A DNA stretch of 64,000 bases. Source: CAYMYN01 sp964394665. GTDB lineage: Bacteria; Planctomycetota; UBA1135; GCA-002686595. The stretch is from assembly GCA_964394665.1 (NCBI GenBank), contig CAYMYN010000010.1, positions 1 to 64,000 of the forward strand, written 5' to 3'. The first letter of the stretch is position 1, and each line of letters starts with the position of its first letter. The notes under the pieces were generated by a model. The model saw only the letters and a program-made list of their open reading frames with translations. It made no database searches and was not told the DNA's origin. The position numbers and the translations under genes were made by a program. Below are positions 43,216-50,478 of this stretch, piece by piece.

Positions 43216-44760
43216 TCAGGCGGAGTGGGCTTCGGCGCGAGCCAGCTCGCGCGTGTTCGCGCGCACGATGGCCTCTGCGAGAGGAGGGCAAACGCTGTTG
43301 CCGGCCATGCGGATCTGGGCCGTCTTCGTGATCGGACGGCCTTCCCGGTCCTGCTCGATGCAGTAGGAATCGGGGAAGCCCTGCGCGCGGAAGAGCTCGC
43401 GCGGCTGGAGCATCCGCATGCCGATATCGGCGATCCGGTACTCCTCGCCGGCGACGGCCACGAGGCCAAAGCGTGCCCTGGCGGTAGCCGTGCCGAGCGG
43501 ATCGAGCGCGTCCTGGCCCACGGCTCCGGTGCCGTAGTACTTCGTCAGGAAGGCCGCGACGGCGGCGAAGCGGTTGCCCTGCGTCGTGACCGTGTGCAGC
43601 GGTTCTCTAGCGCCCGAGCACGGCTTGGCACCGTGGTTGTGCTTCACGACCGCGACGGCCGCGAGCGAGTGATGGTCCTGAGCCGTCACCGTGCCGATGG
43701 GCCGATCGAGCTCCTGCCCGACGACGCCGCCGTAGTGCTTGGCGAGGAAGGCCGCAACCAGCGCGTGCTTCGCCCCGCCGGCCACCACCGTTCCCAGGGG
43801 TTGGTGGATGTCGAGGTAGCGCGGCCGTTGGCCCTGGCGCTCCCCATAGCTCGTCTGCACGAGCGTCGGAGCGACCAGGCCGTGGTGCCAGCCGGAGGCG
43901 CTCACCGTGCGCAGCGGCTCGTCGCACCCGCGGCTCGAGGCCTCAACGTGCGATTCGTCGGTGCCCCTTAGCGTCACGATGAACGGCTCCGCCGCCTCGA
44001 GCACGTAGCGGCGGATGCCGGCGGCGATGCGGCGCAGGGTGGCATCGGCGAGGGGGCGCCGGCGTCCGAAGATCGACGGGCACGGCACAGACCAGTCGAT
44101 GCACTCGGCGGCCGTGCGCCACGGAAGCGGGCGGCTCCGTCCGTGCGTCGGCTCCGGCCAGACGATGGGCCGCCCGTCGCAGCGCGCGATCAGGAACAGG
44201 CGCTTGCGCGTCGTCGGGGCACCGTAGTCCGCCGCGACGAGCTCGCGGTGCTCGACCGCGTACCCGAGCCGCTCGAGGTGCAAGACCCAGCGCTGAAACG
44301 TGAGCCCCCGCCGGCGGGGGCAGGGCCGCCGTGATCGAGTCAGGGGGCCCCACGTCGTGAACTCCTCCACGTTCTCCAGCGCGATCACTCGCGGGCGCAC
44401 TCGGGCCGCCCAGCGCACGACGACCCACGCGAGGCCTCGGATGCGCTTCTCGACGGGCTTCCCGCCCTTGGCCTTCGAGAAGTGCTTGCAGTCGGGCGAG
44501 AACCACGCGAGCCCCACAGGCCGGCCGCCCGTCACCTCGACCGGATCGACATCCCAGACGCTCTCGCACAGGTGGCGCGTGTGCGGGTGGTTCACCGCGT
44601 GGAGGGCCACGGCCGTGGGGTCGTGGTTGACGGCGATGTCTACCGCCCGCCCTAGCGCTCGCTCGATGCCCAGCGAGGCACCGCCGCCGCCGGCGAAGTT
44701 GTCGACGACGAGCTCATCGAAGAGCCCGGCACCCGGGGGCCGGTGTAGGCGCAGGCTCAT
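43216..44760 (-). CDS. DNA (cytosine-5) methyltransferase
   Basis: The protein has 514 residues from the ATG at 44760. Motif I is FAGGGGASLGIE, motif IV is WFSPDCKHFSKAKGG (the catalytic Cys is in PDC), motif VI is LENVEEF, motif VIII is near YGAPTTRKRLFLIA and motif X is QIRMAGNSVCPPLAEA. The middle has repeats of the form PLxTVxxxxx(H)xLVA typical of phage-type enzymes. No restriction endonuclease is next to it, so it is an orphan enzyme that probably protects phage DNA from host restriction. It overlaps the upstream membrane-protein gene by 4 bp. Confidence 0.93.
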   Translation of the reverse strand: MSLRLHRPPGAGLFDELVVDNFAGGGGASLGIERALGRAVDIAVNHDPTAVALHAVNHPHTRHLCESVWDVDPVEVTGGRPVGLAWFSPDCKHFSKAKGGKPVEKRIRGLAWVVVRWAARVRPRVIALENVEEFTTWGPLTRSRRPCPRRRGLTFQRWVLHLERLGYAVEHRELVAADYGAPTTRKRLFLIARCDGRPIVWPEPTHGRSRPLPWRTAAECIDWSVPCPSIFGRRRPLADATLRRIAAGIRRYVLEAAEPFIVTLRGTDESHVEASSRGCDEPLRTVSASGWHHGLVAPTLVQTSYGERQGQRPRYLDIHQPLGTVVAGGAKHALVAAFLAKHYGGVVGQELDRPIGTVTAQDHHSLAAVAVVKHNHGAKPCSGAREPLHTVTTQGNRFAAVAAFLTKYYGTGAVGQDALDPLGTATARARFGLVAVAGEEYRIADIGMRMLQPRELFRAQGFPDSYCIEQDREGRPITKTAQIRMAGNSVCPPLAEAIVRANTRELARAEAHSA

Positions 44761-45011
44761 TGGTCCCAGCCCAGGAAAACGGCCTGGCCGTCCTCGATGC
44801 GGAATCGCGCCCAGTCGAGCGTCCCAGATTCCTGCACGCGGAACTCGATCTGCTCGAAGCCCGGTGCAGCTAGGGCGCGGGGGGCCTGGGATTCGGCGCG
44901 CGGCAGGCCCGTGAGGTACCCGACCAAGAACCAGCCGCCCGCCAACGCTCCCCACAAGAGCACGAGGAGCGCGTCGAACTTGCGTCGCCCCGACGGACTG
45001 TGGGCGCTCAC
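44757..45011 (-). CDS. Small single-pass membrane protein
   Basis: The protein has 84 residues with a GTG start at 45011, overlapping the ParB-like stop (GTGA). One hydrophobic helix (ALLVLLWGALAGGWFLVGYL) is near residues 14-33. The rest is soluble, with a C-terminal EDGQAVFLGW. It overlaps genes on both sides, so it is part of the operon. Function is unknown. Confidence 0.55.
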   Translation of the reverse strand: MSAHSPSGRRKFDALLVLLWGALAGGWFLVGYLTGLPRAESQAPRALAAPGFEQIEFRVQESGTLDWARFRIEDGQAVFLGWDQ

Positions 45012-46702
45012 GCCGAGGCCTCCACTTTGCGAGCGCGCTTGCGCGCGTTCGACAGGGCCCTGGGACTTGTCGCCTTCTCGGGCTTCGTCGCCGTTTCGCC
45101 GGCGCCGGCCTCCTCGGCCGCCCAGCTCTTCGGCTCGGGGTGGGCCTTCGCGGCGGCCTGGCGCAGTTCCTCGAGGTCGACCTTGAGGACCTGGGCGATG
45201 GCCTGAAGTTCGGCGGCGGCTGCCTCCGGCCCAGAGTGCCGCTGCAACGCAACGGTCTCGACGCGCCGGAGCTCCTGCTCGATCTGGAGCTGGCAGCCAG
45301 ACCACAGTCGCTCGAGCGCCGCCCGGTAGTCGCCGTTCAGCAGGTCGAGGCGGGTCTTCGCGTCCATCTCCCAGAGGTCGATCTTGTCCGCGCCCCAGGC
45401 GCCGAGCGCGAGGATCGCCTCCTCGCCGTTCGGAAACGCCGTGCTCGCCTGTACGTGCTCGAGGAGTTCGAGGAGCGAGGAGGCCACGTGCGCGTAGCGC
45501 TTGCGCTCGAGGCGCAGACGGCGCTCCTCCAGCGGAATGGGCCCCTTCGCCGGCGGCGCCGAAGCCGAGGCCGCCGGCTGATGCAGCGGCACGACCCACT
45601 CGACCGAGCCCGCTTTCGGCCCCGAGACCACGAACGCGGCCCGCGCGCCGGGCGAGTTCTTGCGCCCCTTCTTCCAGTCCCACGCGCGCGCGACCTTCCC
45701 CAACGCTTCGGGGAGCGTCGGGGCCCGCTGCTCGCGCATCGATGCGCCGCCCGATCCCTCGAGCAACAAGAGGTCGCGGCCGTGTCTCGCTCGCGCCTCG
45801 CGCAGCTTGGGCTCGAGGATCGCCGTCTGCTTCGCGGTCCAGCAGCGCCGATCCGTGCACAAGGCGTCGCTCCGGGCGCCTTCGATCGAGCCGAAGAGGT
45901 CGGGGTCTGCGCTCGTCTGCCGCGGGCAGCTCGTGCAGGCCCCGACGGCCGGCACGAGCTCGGCGTCGTCGAGCTCCCAGCCGGCCAGGCGCAGCGGGAG
46001 GCACGCGCTGCGGATCTGGTGGCGCAGGTCGTCGAGGGTCCTGGGGTCGTCGTAGCCGTCCCCGGTGAAGACCTGGTGGACACCCTCGACCTCGCCCTTG
46101 CCGATCAACCCTCCCTGGACGTGGGGCGGCAGGAGCGCGATCTCCTCGAGCCAGGCAATCGGGAGCTCGGCCAGCACGCCGCCGGGCTGCATCGCCTTGC
46201 GCGCCGCCGGCGCGAGGTTCGTGAGCCGCGCGCGCTTCGCGACCCAGCTCACCGAGCGACCCAGGCTCGCCGCCACGCGCTCGCGCGTCATGCCCGGCAG
46301 GCTGAGCAGCTCGCCTACGATGCGCGCCTCGCCGAGCGGATCGAGGTCCTGGCGCTGGCCGTTCTCGACGAGCATCGCCTCCAGGGCGTCGTCGTCGTCG
46401 GTCGCGTAGACGACGGCCGGGATGGTCTCCCAGCCCAGGAGCCGCGCGGCCTCGAGCCGGCGGTGGCCGGCACGCAGCAACAGGCGCCCGTCGGAGGTCC
46501 GTGCGACCCGCACCGGCTGGAGGAGCCCCACCGCGCGCATGCTCGCCGCCAGGCCTTCGACGGCGCTCGGTTCGATCGGCCCGCGCGGGTTGCGGGGGTC
46601 GGGCACGACGGCCTCGAGCGCCAGCTCCTCGAGAACCATCCCCCTCGTCGTCTGGTCGACCTGGTCTGCGGTCGCCCGCGATTTCGTTCGTGCAGCCATC
46701 AT
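45008..46702 (-). CDS. ParB/RepB/Spo0J nuclease-domain protein
   Basis: The protein has 564 residues; two ATG codons at 46702 follow GAGGGGTAAGG, a good ribosome-binding site. Residues about 15-110 carry the ParB-like domain (VVPDPRNPRG, then LLQPVRVARTSDGRLLLRAG and HRRLEAARLLGW). A KorB-like helix-turn-helix (RERVAASLGRSVSWVAKRAR) follows. The middle has CTSCPRQTSADPDLF and CTDRRCW, a cysteine cluster of ParB-like phage proteins. The C-terminus is Lys-rich. It may act in partition, replication or regulation. Confidence 0.9.
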   Translation of the reverse strand: MMAARTKSRATADQVDQTTRGMVLEELALEAVVPDPRNPRGPIEPSAVEGLAASMRAVGLLQPVRVARTSDGRLLLRAGHRRLEAARLLGWETIPAVVYATDDDDALEAMLVENGQRQDLDPLGEARIVGELLSLPGMTRERVAASLGRSVSWVAKRARLTNLAPAARKAMQPGGVLAELPIAWLEEIALLPPHVQGGLIGKGEVEGVHQVFTGDGYDDPRTLDDLRHQIRSACLPLRLAGWELDDAELVPAVGACTSCPRQTSADPDLFGSIEGARSDALCTDRRCWTAKQTAILEPKLREARARHGRDLLLLEGSGGASMREQRAPTLPEALGKVARAWDWKKGRKNSPGARAAFVVSGPKAGSVEWVVPLHQPAASASAPPAKGPIPLEERRLRLERKRYAHVASSLLELLEHVQASTAFPNGEEAILALGAWGADKIDLWEMDAKTRLDLLNGDYRAALERLWSGCQLQIEQELRRVETVALQRHSGPEAAAAELQAIAQVLKVDLEELRQAAAKAHPEPKSWAAEEAGAGETATKPEKATSPRALSNARKRARKVEASA

Positions 46703-46704
46703 CC

Positions 46705-46944
46705 TTACCCCTCGAGCTCGCGCTCGCGTTCCTTCCTGCTCACGCGGCCGGCCCCAGTGCCGACCCGCTTGCTCGTCAGGTGCCACGCCTCGCAGCACCA
46801 GCAGCGGTAGCTCGAGAGCACGAGCCCCCCTTGGCGCCGGCTCGCGCGCCAGCGAGCGCGCTGAGCGGCGCTGCGGCTCGAGTAGCGCACCTTGGCCCTG
46901 CAGACGGCCGTCGCGCGCTCCAGGCCTGCGCTGCGCCGGTCCAT
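46705..46944 (-). CDS. Small zinc-site phage protein
   Basis: The protein has 79 residues from an ATG overlapping the initiator stop (TGATG). A basic N-terminal half (Arg-rich) precedes YRCWCCEAWHLTSKR, a CxxC...WHLT motif shared by small phage proteins. It ends 2 bp before the ParB-like start. Function is unknown. Confidence 0.6.
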   Translation of the reverse strand: MDRRSAGLERATAVCRAKVRYSSRSAAQRARWRASRRQGGLVLSSYRCWCCEAWHLTSKRVGTGAGRVSRKERERELEG

Positions 46945-48393
46945 CAGGCTCCCCCCTGCGCGACAGCTCGGACCTGGGGCCCGTACTCGGCCTCCACGAT
47001 CAGGTCGACGCGCGCCGTGCAGACGCTGCGCCGCTGCTCGGGACGCGGCGCTTTGGGATCGACCGACGGCCAACCGTCTGGCGCCAGAATCCCCGCCCTC
47101 TCAGCGGCGCGGCGGGCGAACTCGAGGCGCCAGTCCGGCGAGCCGGGTTCCTCGGGCCGGCGAGCGGCCGCGACGCGCAGGATCTCGAGCCACACTTCCT
47201 CCTCGGCCGGGTGGCGCCGCACCTGACCCTCGCGGGGATGCGTGGTCGCCGCGGGTTGGGCCTCGAGCGTCACAGGCGGACTCGACGGCGAGACGTGGTG
47301 GATCGTCTCCCAGGGGCCGCGCCGGGCCGAGCCGGCGGTGGCGCGCACCAGGGCCGCGCGGGCGGCCTCGAGGCCGTGCTCGCGCAGGATGCGCAGGAGC
47401 TGCTCGAGGCGGTGGCGCGCCTGGTGCGCCGAGGGCAGACGCTGGCCGGGCCAGGCCTCGAGTGCCGCGAGGTAGGCGCTCCACTCCGCCTCGAGGGGCG
47501 CGAGTTCGACGAACTCCGCGAGCAGGCTCCGCGCCTGATCTCGGGTGAGGTGTGGTCCGGCTCTGCTCTCCCCCTCGTGGGGAACCCCACCCGACAGAGC
47601 GGGGGAGCCGGCGTCAGCCGGCGGGGGCGTAGCCCCCCCGCGCGCGGCCGCGCGCCCCTCGGGCTTGTGTTTGTGTTTGGGCTTGGGATTGGGATTGGGA
47701 GAGGGCCCGAATCCGTCCGGATCCGTTTCGGGGTCGGGCAGGGGCCCGTCCGGATCCGTTTCGGGGTCGGGCAGGGGCCCGTCCGGATCCGTTTCGGGGT
47801 NNNNNNNNNNNNNNNNNNNNNNNNNNNNNNNNNNNNNNNNNNNNNNNNNNNNNNNNNNNNNNNNNNNNNNNNNNNNNNNNNNNNNNNNNNNNNNNNNNNN
47901 CCGGGGGGTACCCGTTCCGCGTCCGGACGGATCCGTCCGGATCCGTCCGGATCCGTCCGGGTTCGGACGGATCCGTCCGCGCCCCTCCGCCGGCGCCCCC
48001 GGGGCAATGCTCACCCACGCGCAGGGAGCCGGGCTCGGCCTCGTCCGGGCCCGGCCACTGGAGCTTGGGCTTCACGTCGTGGCGCAGGCCCTTCTCCGCG
48101 TCGACGAGCTGGAGGTACTGCTCGCCAGCGCTGCGGTAGCGCACGAGCAGGCCCTCGCGCAGCAGTTCCTCAAGGCGAGCGTCGACCTCCTCCACGGAGA
48201 GCGATGCCATCCGGAACGTGAGCAGCTTCGCTCTCACCACGACGGGATCGCCGAAGTAGGTGCCGGCGTCGTCGGAACCCGCGAGGAGGCGGCAGTAGAG
48301 GGCCTCGGCCCCCTCTGAGACGGCGTTGATCCGCCGGCTATCGGGGTACCCCTTGAGCAAGGGCGTCCAGGCGCGTTGCCGGGGGACGACCAT
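46944..48393 (-). CDS. Phage replication initiator-like protein, interrupted by an assembly gap
   Basis: The N-terminal part (48393 to the gap) begins MVVPRQRAWTPLLKGYPDSR and contains AEALYCRLLAGSDDAGTYFG and EVDARLEELLREGLLVRY. That is the winged-helix domain of phage replisome organisers. The C-terminal part, after the gap, is helical and Arg/Ala-rich. Between them lie tandem repeats coding for a Pro/Asp linker, and 100 N at 47801-47900. The two halves are in different frames across the N-run, which is uninformative because the gap size is arbitrary. The layout is like lambda O, whose origin lies in the linker-coding part. Real length is unknown. Confidence 0.7.
47715..47800. repeat. 33-bp tandem repeat left of the gap
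   Basis: Two full copies (47715-47747 and 47748-47780) and a partial third (47781-47800) run into the N-gap. On the minus strand each unit encodes the 11 residues PETDPDGPLPD. Each has a GGATCC core. Confidence 0.9.
47801..47900. other. Assembly gap (100 N)
   Basis: All 100 bases are N. Tandem repeats on both sides suggest the assembler collapsed a repeat array; the true length is not known. Confidence 0.95.
47925..47978. repeat. 10-bp repeats and palindromes right of the gap, iteron-like
   Basis: ATCCGTCCGG occurs three times in tandem at 47931-47960. The perfect palindrome GGACGGATCCGTCC occurs at 47925-47938 and 47965-47978, exactly 40 bp apart. They lie in the linker-coding part of the initiator gene. 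Confidence 0.8.
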
Positions 48394-48509
48394 CAGAGCC
48401 CTCCGGCGGCGGCAGGGGTGCGCACGTGGCGCGGGACCTCGAACATCGGACTCTCCTCCTGGGGATGAGGGACGGACCACCCGGCTCACCACCGGGTGGG
48501 TGGTTGGGG

Positions 48510-49106
48510 TCAGGTGGCGGAGGCCGTCTGGCGGCCTGGGATCTGGAGCAGCAGCTCCTCGAGCTCGCAGGCGGCGAGGTTCGCGCGTGCGACGCCGCGC
48601 GGCAGCGGGCTCTCGTAGGGGATGTCGATTGCGCGCACGGCCTCGATCAGGCGCGCGGCGCAGGCCTGCACGTCGGAAGGCGGGGGGATCGCGGTCGAAG
48701 CGCCCGGCCAGCGGGCCGAGGTCGGCCCGGTCGGGAACTTCCCGCTCCAGTCGAGGGCACGGAGCATCAACGGCGGCTGGCCGGCGGGCGGATCATCGAG
48801 GACCTCGACTCGCACGCGGCGCCAGGCGCCATCGAGCCAGAGCTCGATCTCGTCCCCGGCTTGCAGCTCGCGGCCAGCGAGCAGGAGCTGGTCGCCGCGG
48901 AGGAGCACCTGATCGTGGGGCGGCGGGGGCTGGGGGGCGGGGAGTTCGCCTCGCTCAAGCTCCGCGAGCAGCAGCTCGCGCGCGGCACACACCCCCTCGA
49001 TGTAGCCCTCGGTCCACTGGCCGTCGCGGTAGTGCGCCGGCATGACGGCCTGGTCGACGAGCCACCCGCTGAGGCCCTGGAGCAGAGTCACGAGCTGCGC
49101 ATTCAT
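48510..49106 (-). CDS. Phage early protein of unknown function
   Basis: The protein has 198 residues from an ATG overlapping the upstream stop (ATGA). The N-terminus (QLVTLLQGLSGWLVDQAVMP) is helical. The middle has a beta-rich part (DQVLLRGDQLLLAGRELQAG). No motif is recognised. A 116-bp spacer follows before the initiator; nothing notable was seen there. Confidence 0.6.
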   Translation of the reverse strand: MNAQLVTLLQGLSGWLVDQAVMPAHYRDGQWTEGYIEGVCAARELLLAELERGELPAPQPPPPHDQVLLRGDQLLLAGRELQAGDEIELWLDGAWRRVRVEVLDDPPAGQPPLMLRALDWSGKFPTGPTSARWPGASTAIPPPSDVQACAARLIEAVRAIDIPYESPLPRGVARANLAACELEELLLQIPGRQTASAT

Positions 49107-49366
49107 CGCGCACCGCTCCTCGACGGCGCCCGGCGATCTCTGAACCCGCAGTCGAACCCCACCGCCCAGGCGTTGCGGAAGGCGGCCGCGCCCTCGTCGT
49201 AGGGGTTGCGATCGCCGCAGCTCATCTCGAGCGGCGGCTCCTCGTGGGGGTTGGCGGCGGCCTCTGCGCCGGCGTCCCAGCCGCGCCAGAAGGCCGCGGC
49301 GTGCTGGCGCGAGCGGTAGTCCGCGGAACGCACCTCCGAGGCCCGGGAGCAAGAGCGCGTCGTCAC
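49103..49366 (-). CDS. Small phage protein, RMF-like pattern
   Basis: The protein has 87 residues with a GTG start at 49366 overlapping the upstream stop. The segments AFWRGWDAGAEAAANPH and NPYDEGAAAFRNAWAVGFD resemble the W-x-G-W and NPY patterns of ribosome modulation factor-like phage proteins. The similarity is by eye and weak. Confidence 0.5.
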   Translation of the reverse strand: MTTRSCSRASEVRSADYRSRQHAAAFWRGWDAGAEAAANPHEEPPLEMSCGDRNPYDEGAAAFRNAWAVGFDCGFRDRRAPSRSGAR

Positions 49367-49722
49367 AGCCTCCGCCTCCCCGTGGCCTGCGCTGCGCAGG
49401 CGCTGCACAGCCCCAGCCGATCAGCCCCCGGCTCCTCGGTCCACGAGCAGGGCGCGCCGGTGCGCTCGACGCACCCGCGGCAGTCGCGCTCGGTGCACCC
49501 GCAGAGCCGGCAGGACGCCGGCGGCGCGGTCGTCTCCGCCGTCCTCGAGCGCACCCGCAGCAGATGGTTGGGGAGGGCCTCGTCGCCGGGTCGACGGGCG
49601 CTGAGGCTGAGACCAGCGGAGCCGGCGAAAATCGAATAGTCCCGCCGCTCGAGATCGGCGAACTCCTGCGCGCGAGCGGTTGCCCAGCGCAGCTCCTCCT
49701 GCTCCGCGCTCGCGGGCCTCAT
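49363..49722 (-). CDS. Small zinc-ribbon phage protein
   Basis: The protein has 119 residues. CRLCGCTERDCRGC, then CSWTEEPGADRLGLCSAC, is the cysteine-rich motif of a recurring phage protein family. The N-terminal half is helical. It overlaps both neighbours by 4 bp in the early operon. Confidence 0.75.
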   Translation of the reverse strand: MRPASAEQEELRWATARAQEFADLERRDYSIFAGSAGLSLSARRPGDEALPNHLLRVRSRTAETTAPPASCRLCGCTERDCRGCVERTGAPCSWTEEPGADRLGLCSACAAQATGRRRL

Positions 49723-49952
49723 CGGTCCCTCCTGCGCGCGAGGGCGCGGTGGCGGCGGGCAAGCTGGTGGGCGCGGGGCGCGGGGCCGGGGCGCGGGGCC
49801 GGGACGAGGCCGCGCTGCTCGAGCGGCGCCCGAACCGCCTGGGTCCGAGCCCGCGACTCGGCCTGCGCGAGGTCCGGCAGGACGCGCATCCAGAGCACGA
49901 GGGCGCAGGCCAGCACCCCGGCCACGATGGGGGCCGCGAGGTCGACGCTCAT
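49719..49952 (-). CDS. Small single-pass membrane protein, early operon
   Basis: The protein has 77 residues. The hydrophobic helix AAPIVAGVLACALVLWMRVL is at residues 6-25, followed by a basic Arg/Pro-rich tail. It starts in an ATGA overlap with the upstream zinc-ribbon gene. Function is unknown. Confidence 0.5.
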   Translation of the reverse strand: MSVDLAAPIVAGVLACALVLWMRVLPDLAQAESRARTQAVRAPLEQRGLVPAPRPGPAPRAHQLARRHRALARRRDR

Positions 49953-50131
49953 CGCCGGCCTCCCGGCTCGACCCTCGCCGTGTACCTCGACCCGCACTCC
50001 GCGCAGCGAGCGACGCCGCACCGGTGCATCTGGTCCTCGGGCGCCACGTGGCCGCACAGGCGGCAGGCGACGAGGAGGGGGGTTGCCGGGGCCTGCTGGG
50101 GCACCACGGCGGGGAGGGCAGCCTGCCTCAT
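49949..50131 (-). CDS. Small zinc-ribbon protein, early operon
   Basis: The protein has 60 residues. CRLCGHVAPEDQMHRC with CAECGS gives a complete zinc ribbon (two CxxC pairs and His). Its ATG overlaps the stop at 50128 of the reading frame that arrives from attR. Thus in the circular phage it would be translationally coupled to int. Confidence 0.65.
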   Translation of the reverse strand: MRQAALPAVVPQQAPATPLLVACRLCGHVAPEDQMHRCGVARCAECGSRYTARVEPGGRR

Positions 50132-50280
50132 TCCGAGCCTCCTTCGATGGAGTCCGGACCCACGAGGGTGACCCGAGCGCCGGCCGCGAGGGCGGCCAAC
50201 AAGCGCTGGAACTCGTCGGGTCCGAGGTCCTCTGGGGCGAGGCCGAGTCGGCCGGTCAGCCCCCGGTGAAGGACCTGCAT
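50128..50280 (-). CDS. Short early frame, possibly the alternative C-terminus of the integrase
   Basis: As a separate gene it would have 50 residues from an ATG at 50280, but no ribosome-binding site precedes that ATG (the upstream bases are CCCCCCGACCCGCC). The same frame is open through attR and is in phase with the integrase across the att core. In the excised circle it would supply the end of a 410-residue integrase. The sequence has helical LGPDEFQRLLAALAAGARVT and an acidic end. Either reading is possible. Confidence 0.5.
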   Translation of the reverse strand: MQVLHRGLTGRLGLAPEDLGPDEFQRLLAALAAGARVTLVGPDSIEGGSE

Positions 50281-50353
50281 GGCGGGTCGGGGGGTCCCCC
50301 CCGGTTCCCTCGCCTCGGTGTGCGATACTTGGTACGTATCGCCTACCCTGGGC

Positions 50354-50378
50354 GGTTCGAGCCCAGTATCGCCCACCA
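50354..50378. other. attR core (25-bp direct repeat)
   Basis: An exact copy of 8556-8580. Here it is not part of a tRNA. With the phage bases to its left, CTGGGC and GCCCAG flank GGTTCGA as an inverted repeat (50348-50366). It marks the right junction with host DNA. Confidence 0.93.
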
Positions 50379-50390
50379 CCCTCCAACCCC

Positions 50391-50414
50391 CGCCGCCGGC
50401 GCGCTCGGCGGGCG
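50391..50414 (+). terminator. Possible terminator of tRNA-Val, now separated from it
   Basis: A GC-rich hairpin (CGCCGCCG with CGGCGGGCG, one bulge) lies 13 bp after attR. Before integration it would have followed the tRNA-Val CCA end directly. There is no T-run. Confidence 0.35.
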
Positions 50415-50478
50415 TCCCCGCGCCCGGGCATCGCAGCCGGGGCCTCACCACCGCCCTCCGCGTCCGTAACCCGGGGCC

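Noticed and set aside
47700..48000. CRISPR array at the gap
   Set aside because: The repeats are contiguous without unique spacers and are in frame with a Pro/Asp linker; no cas genes are present.
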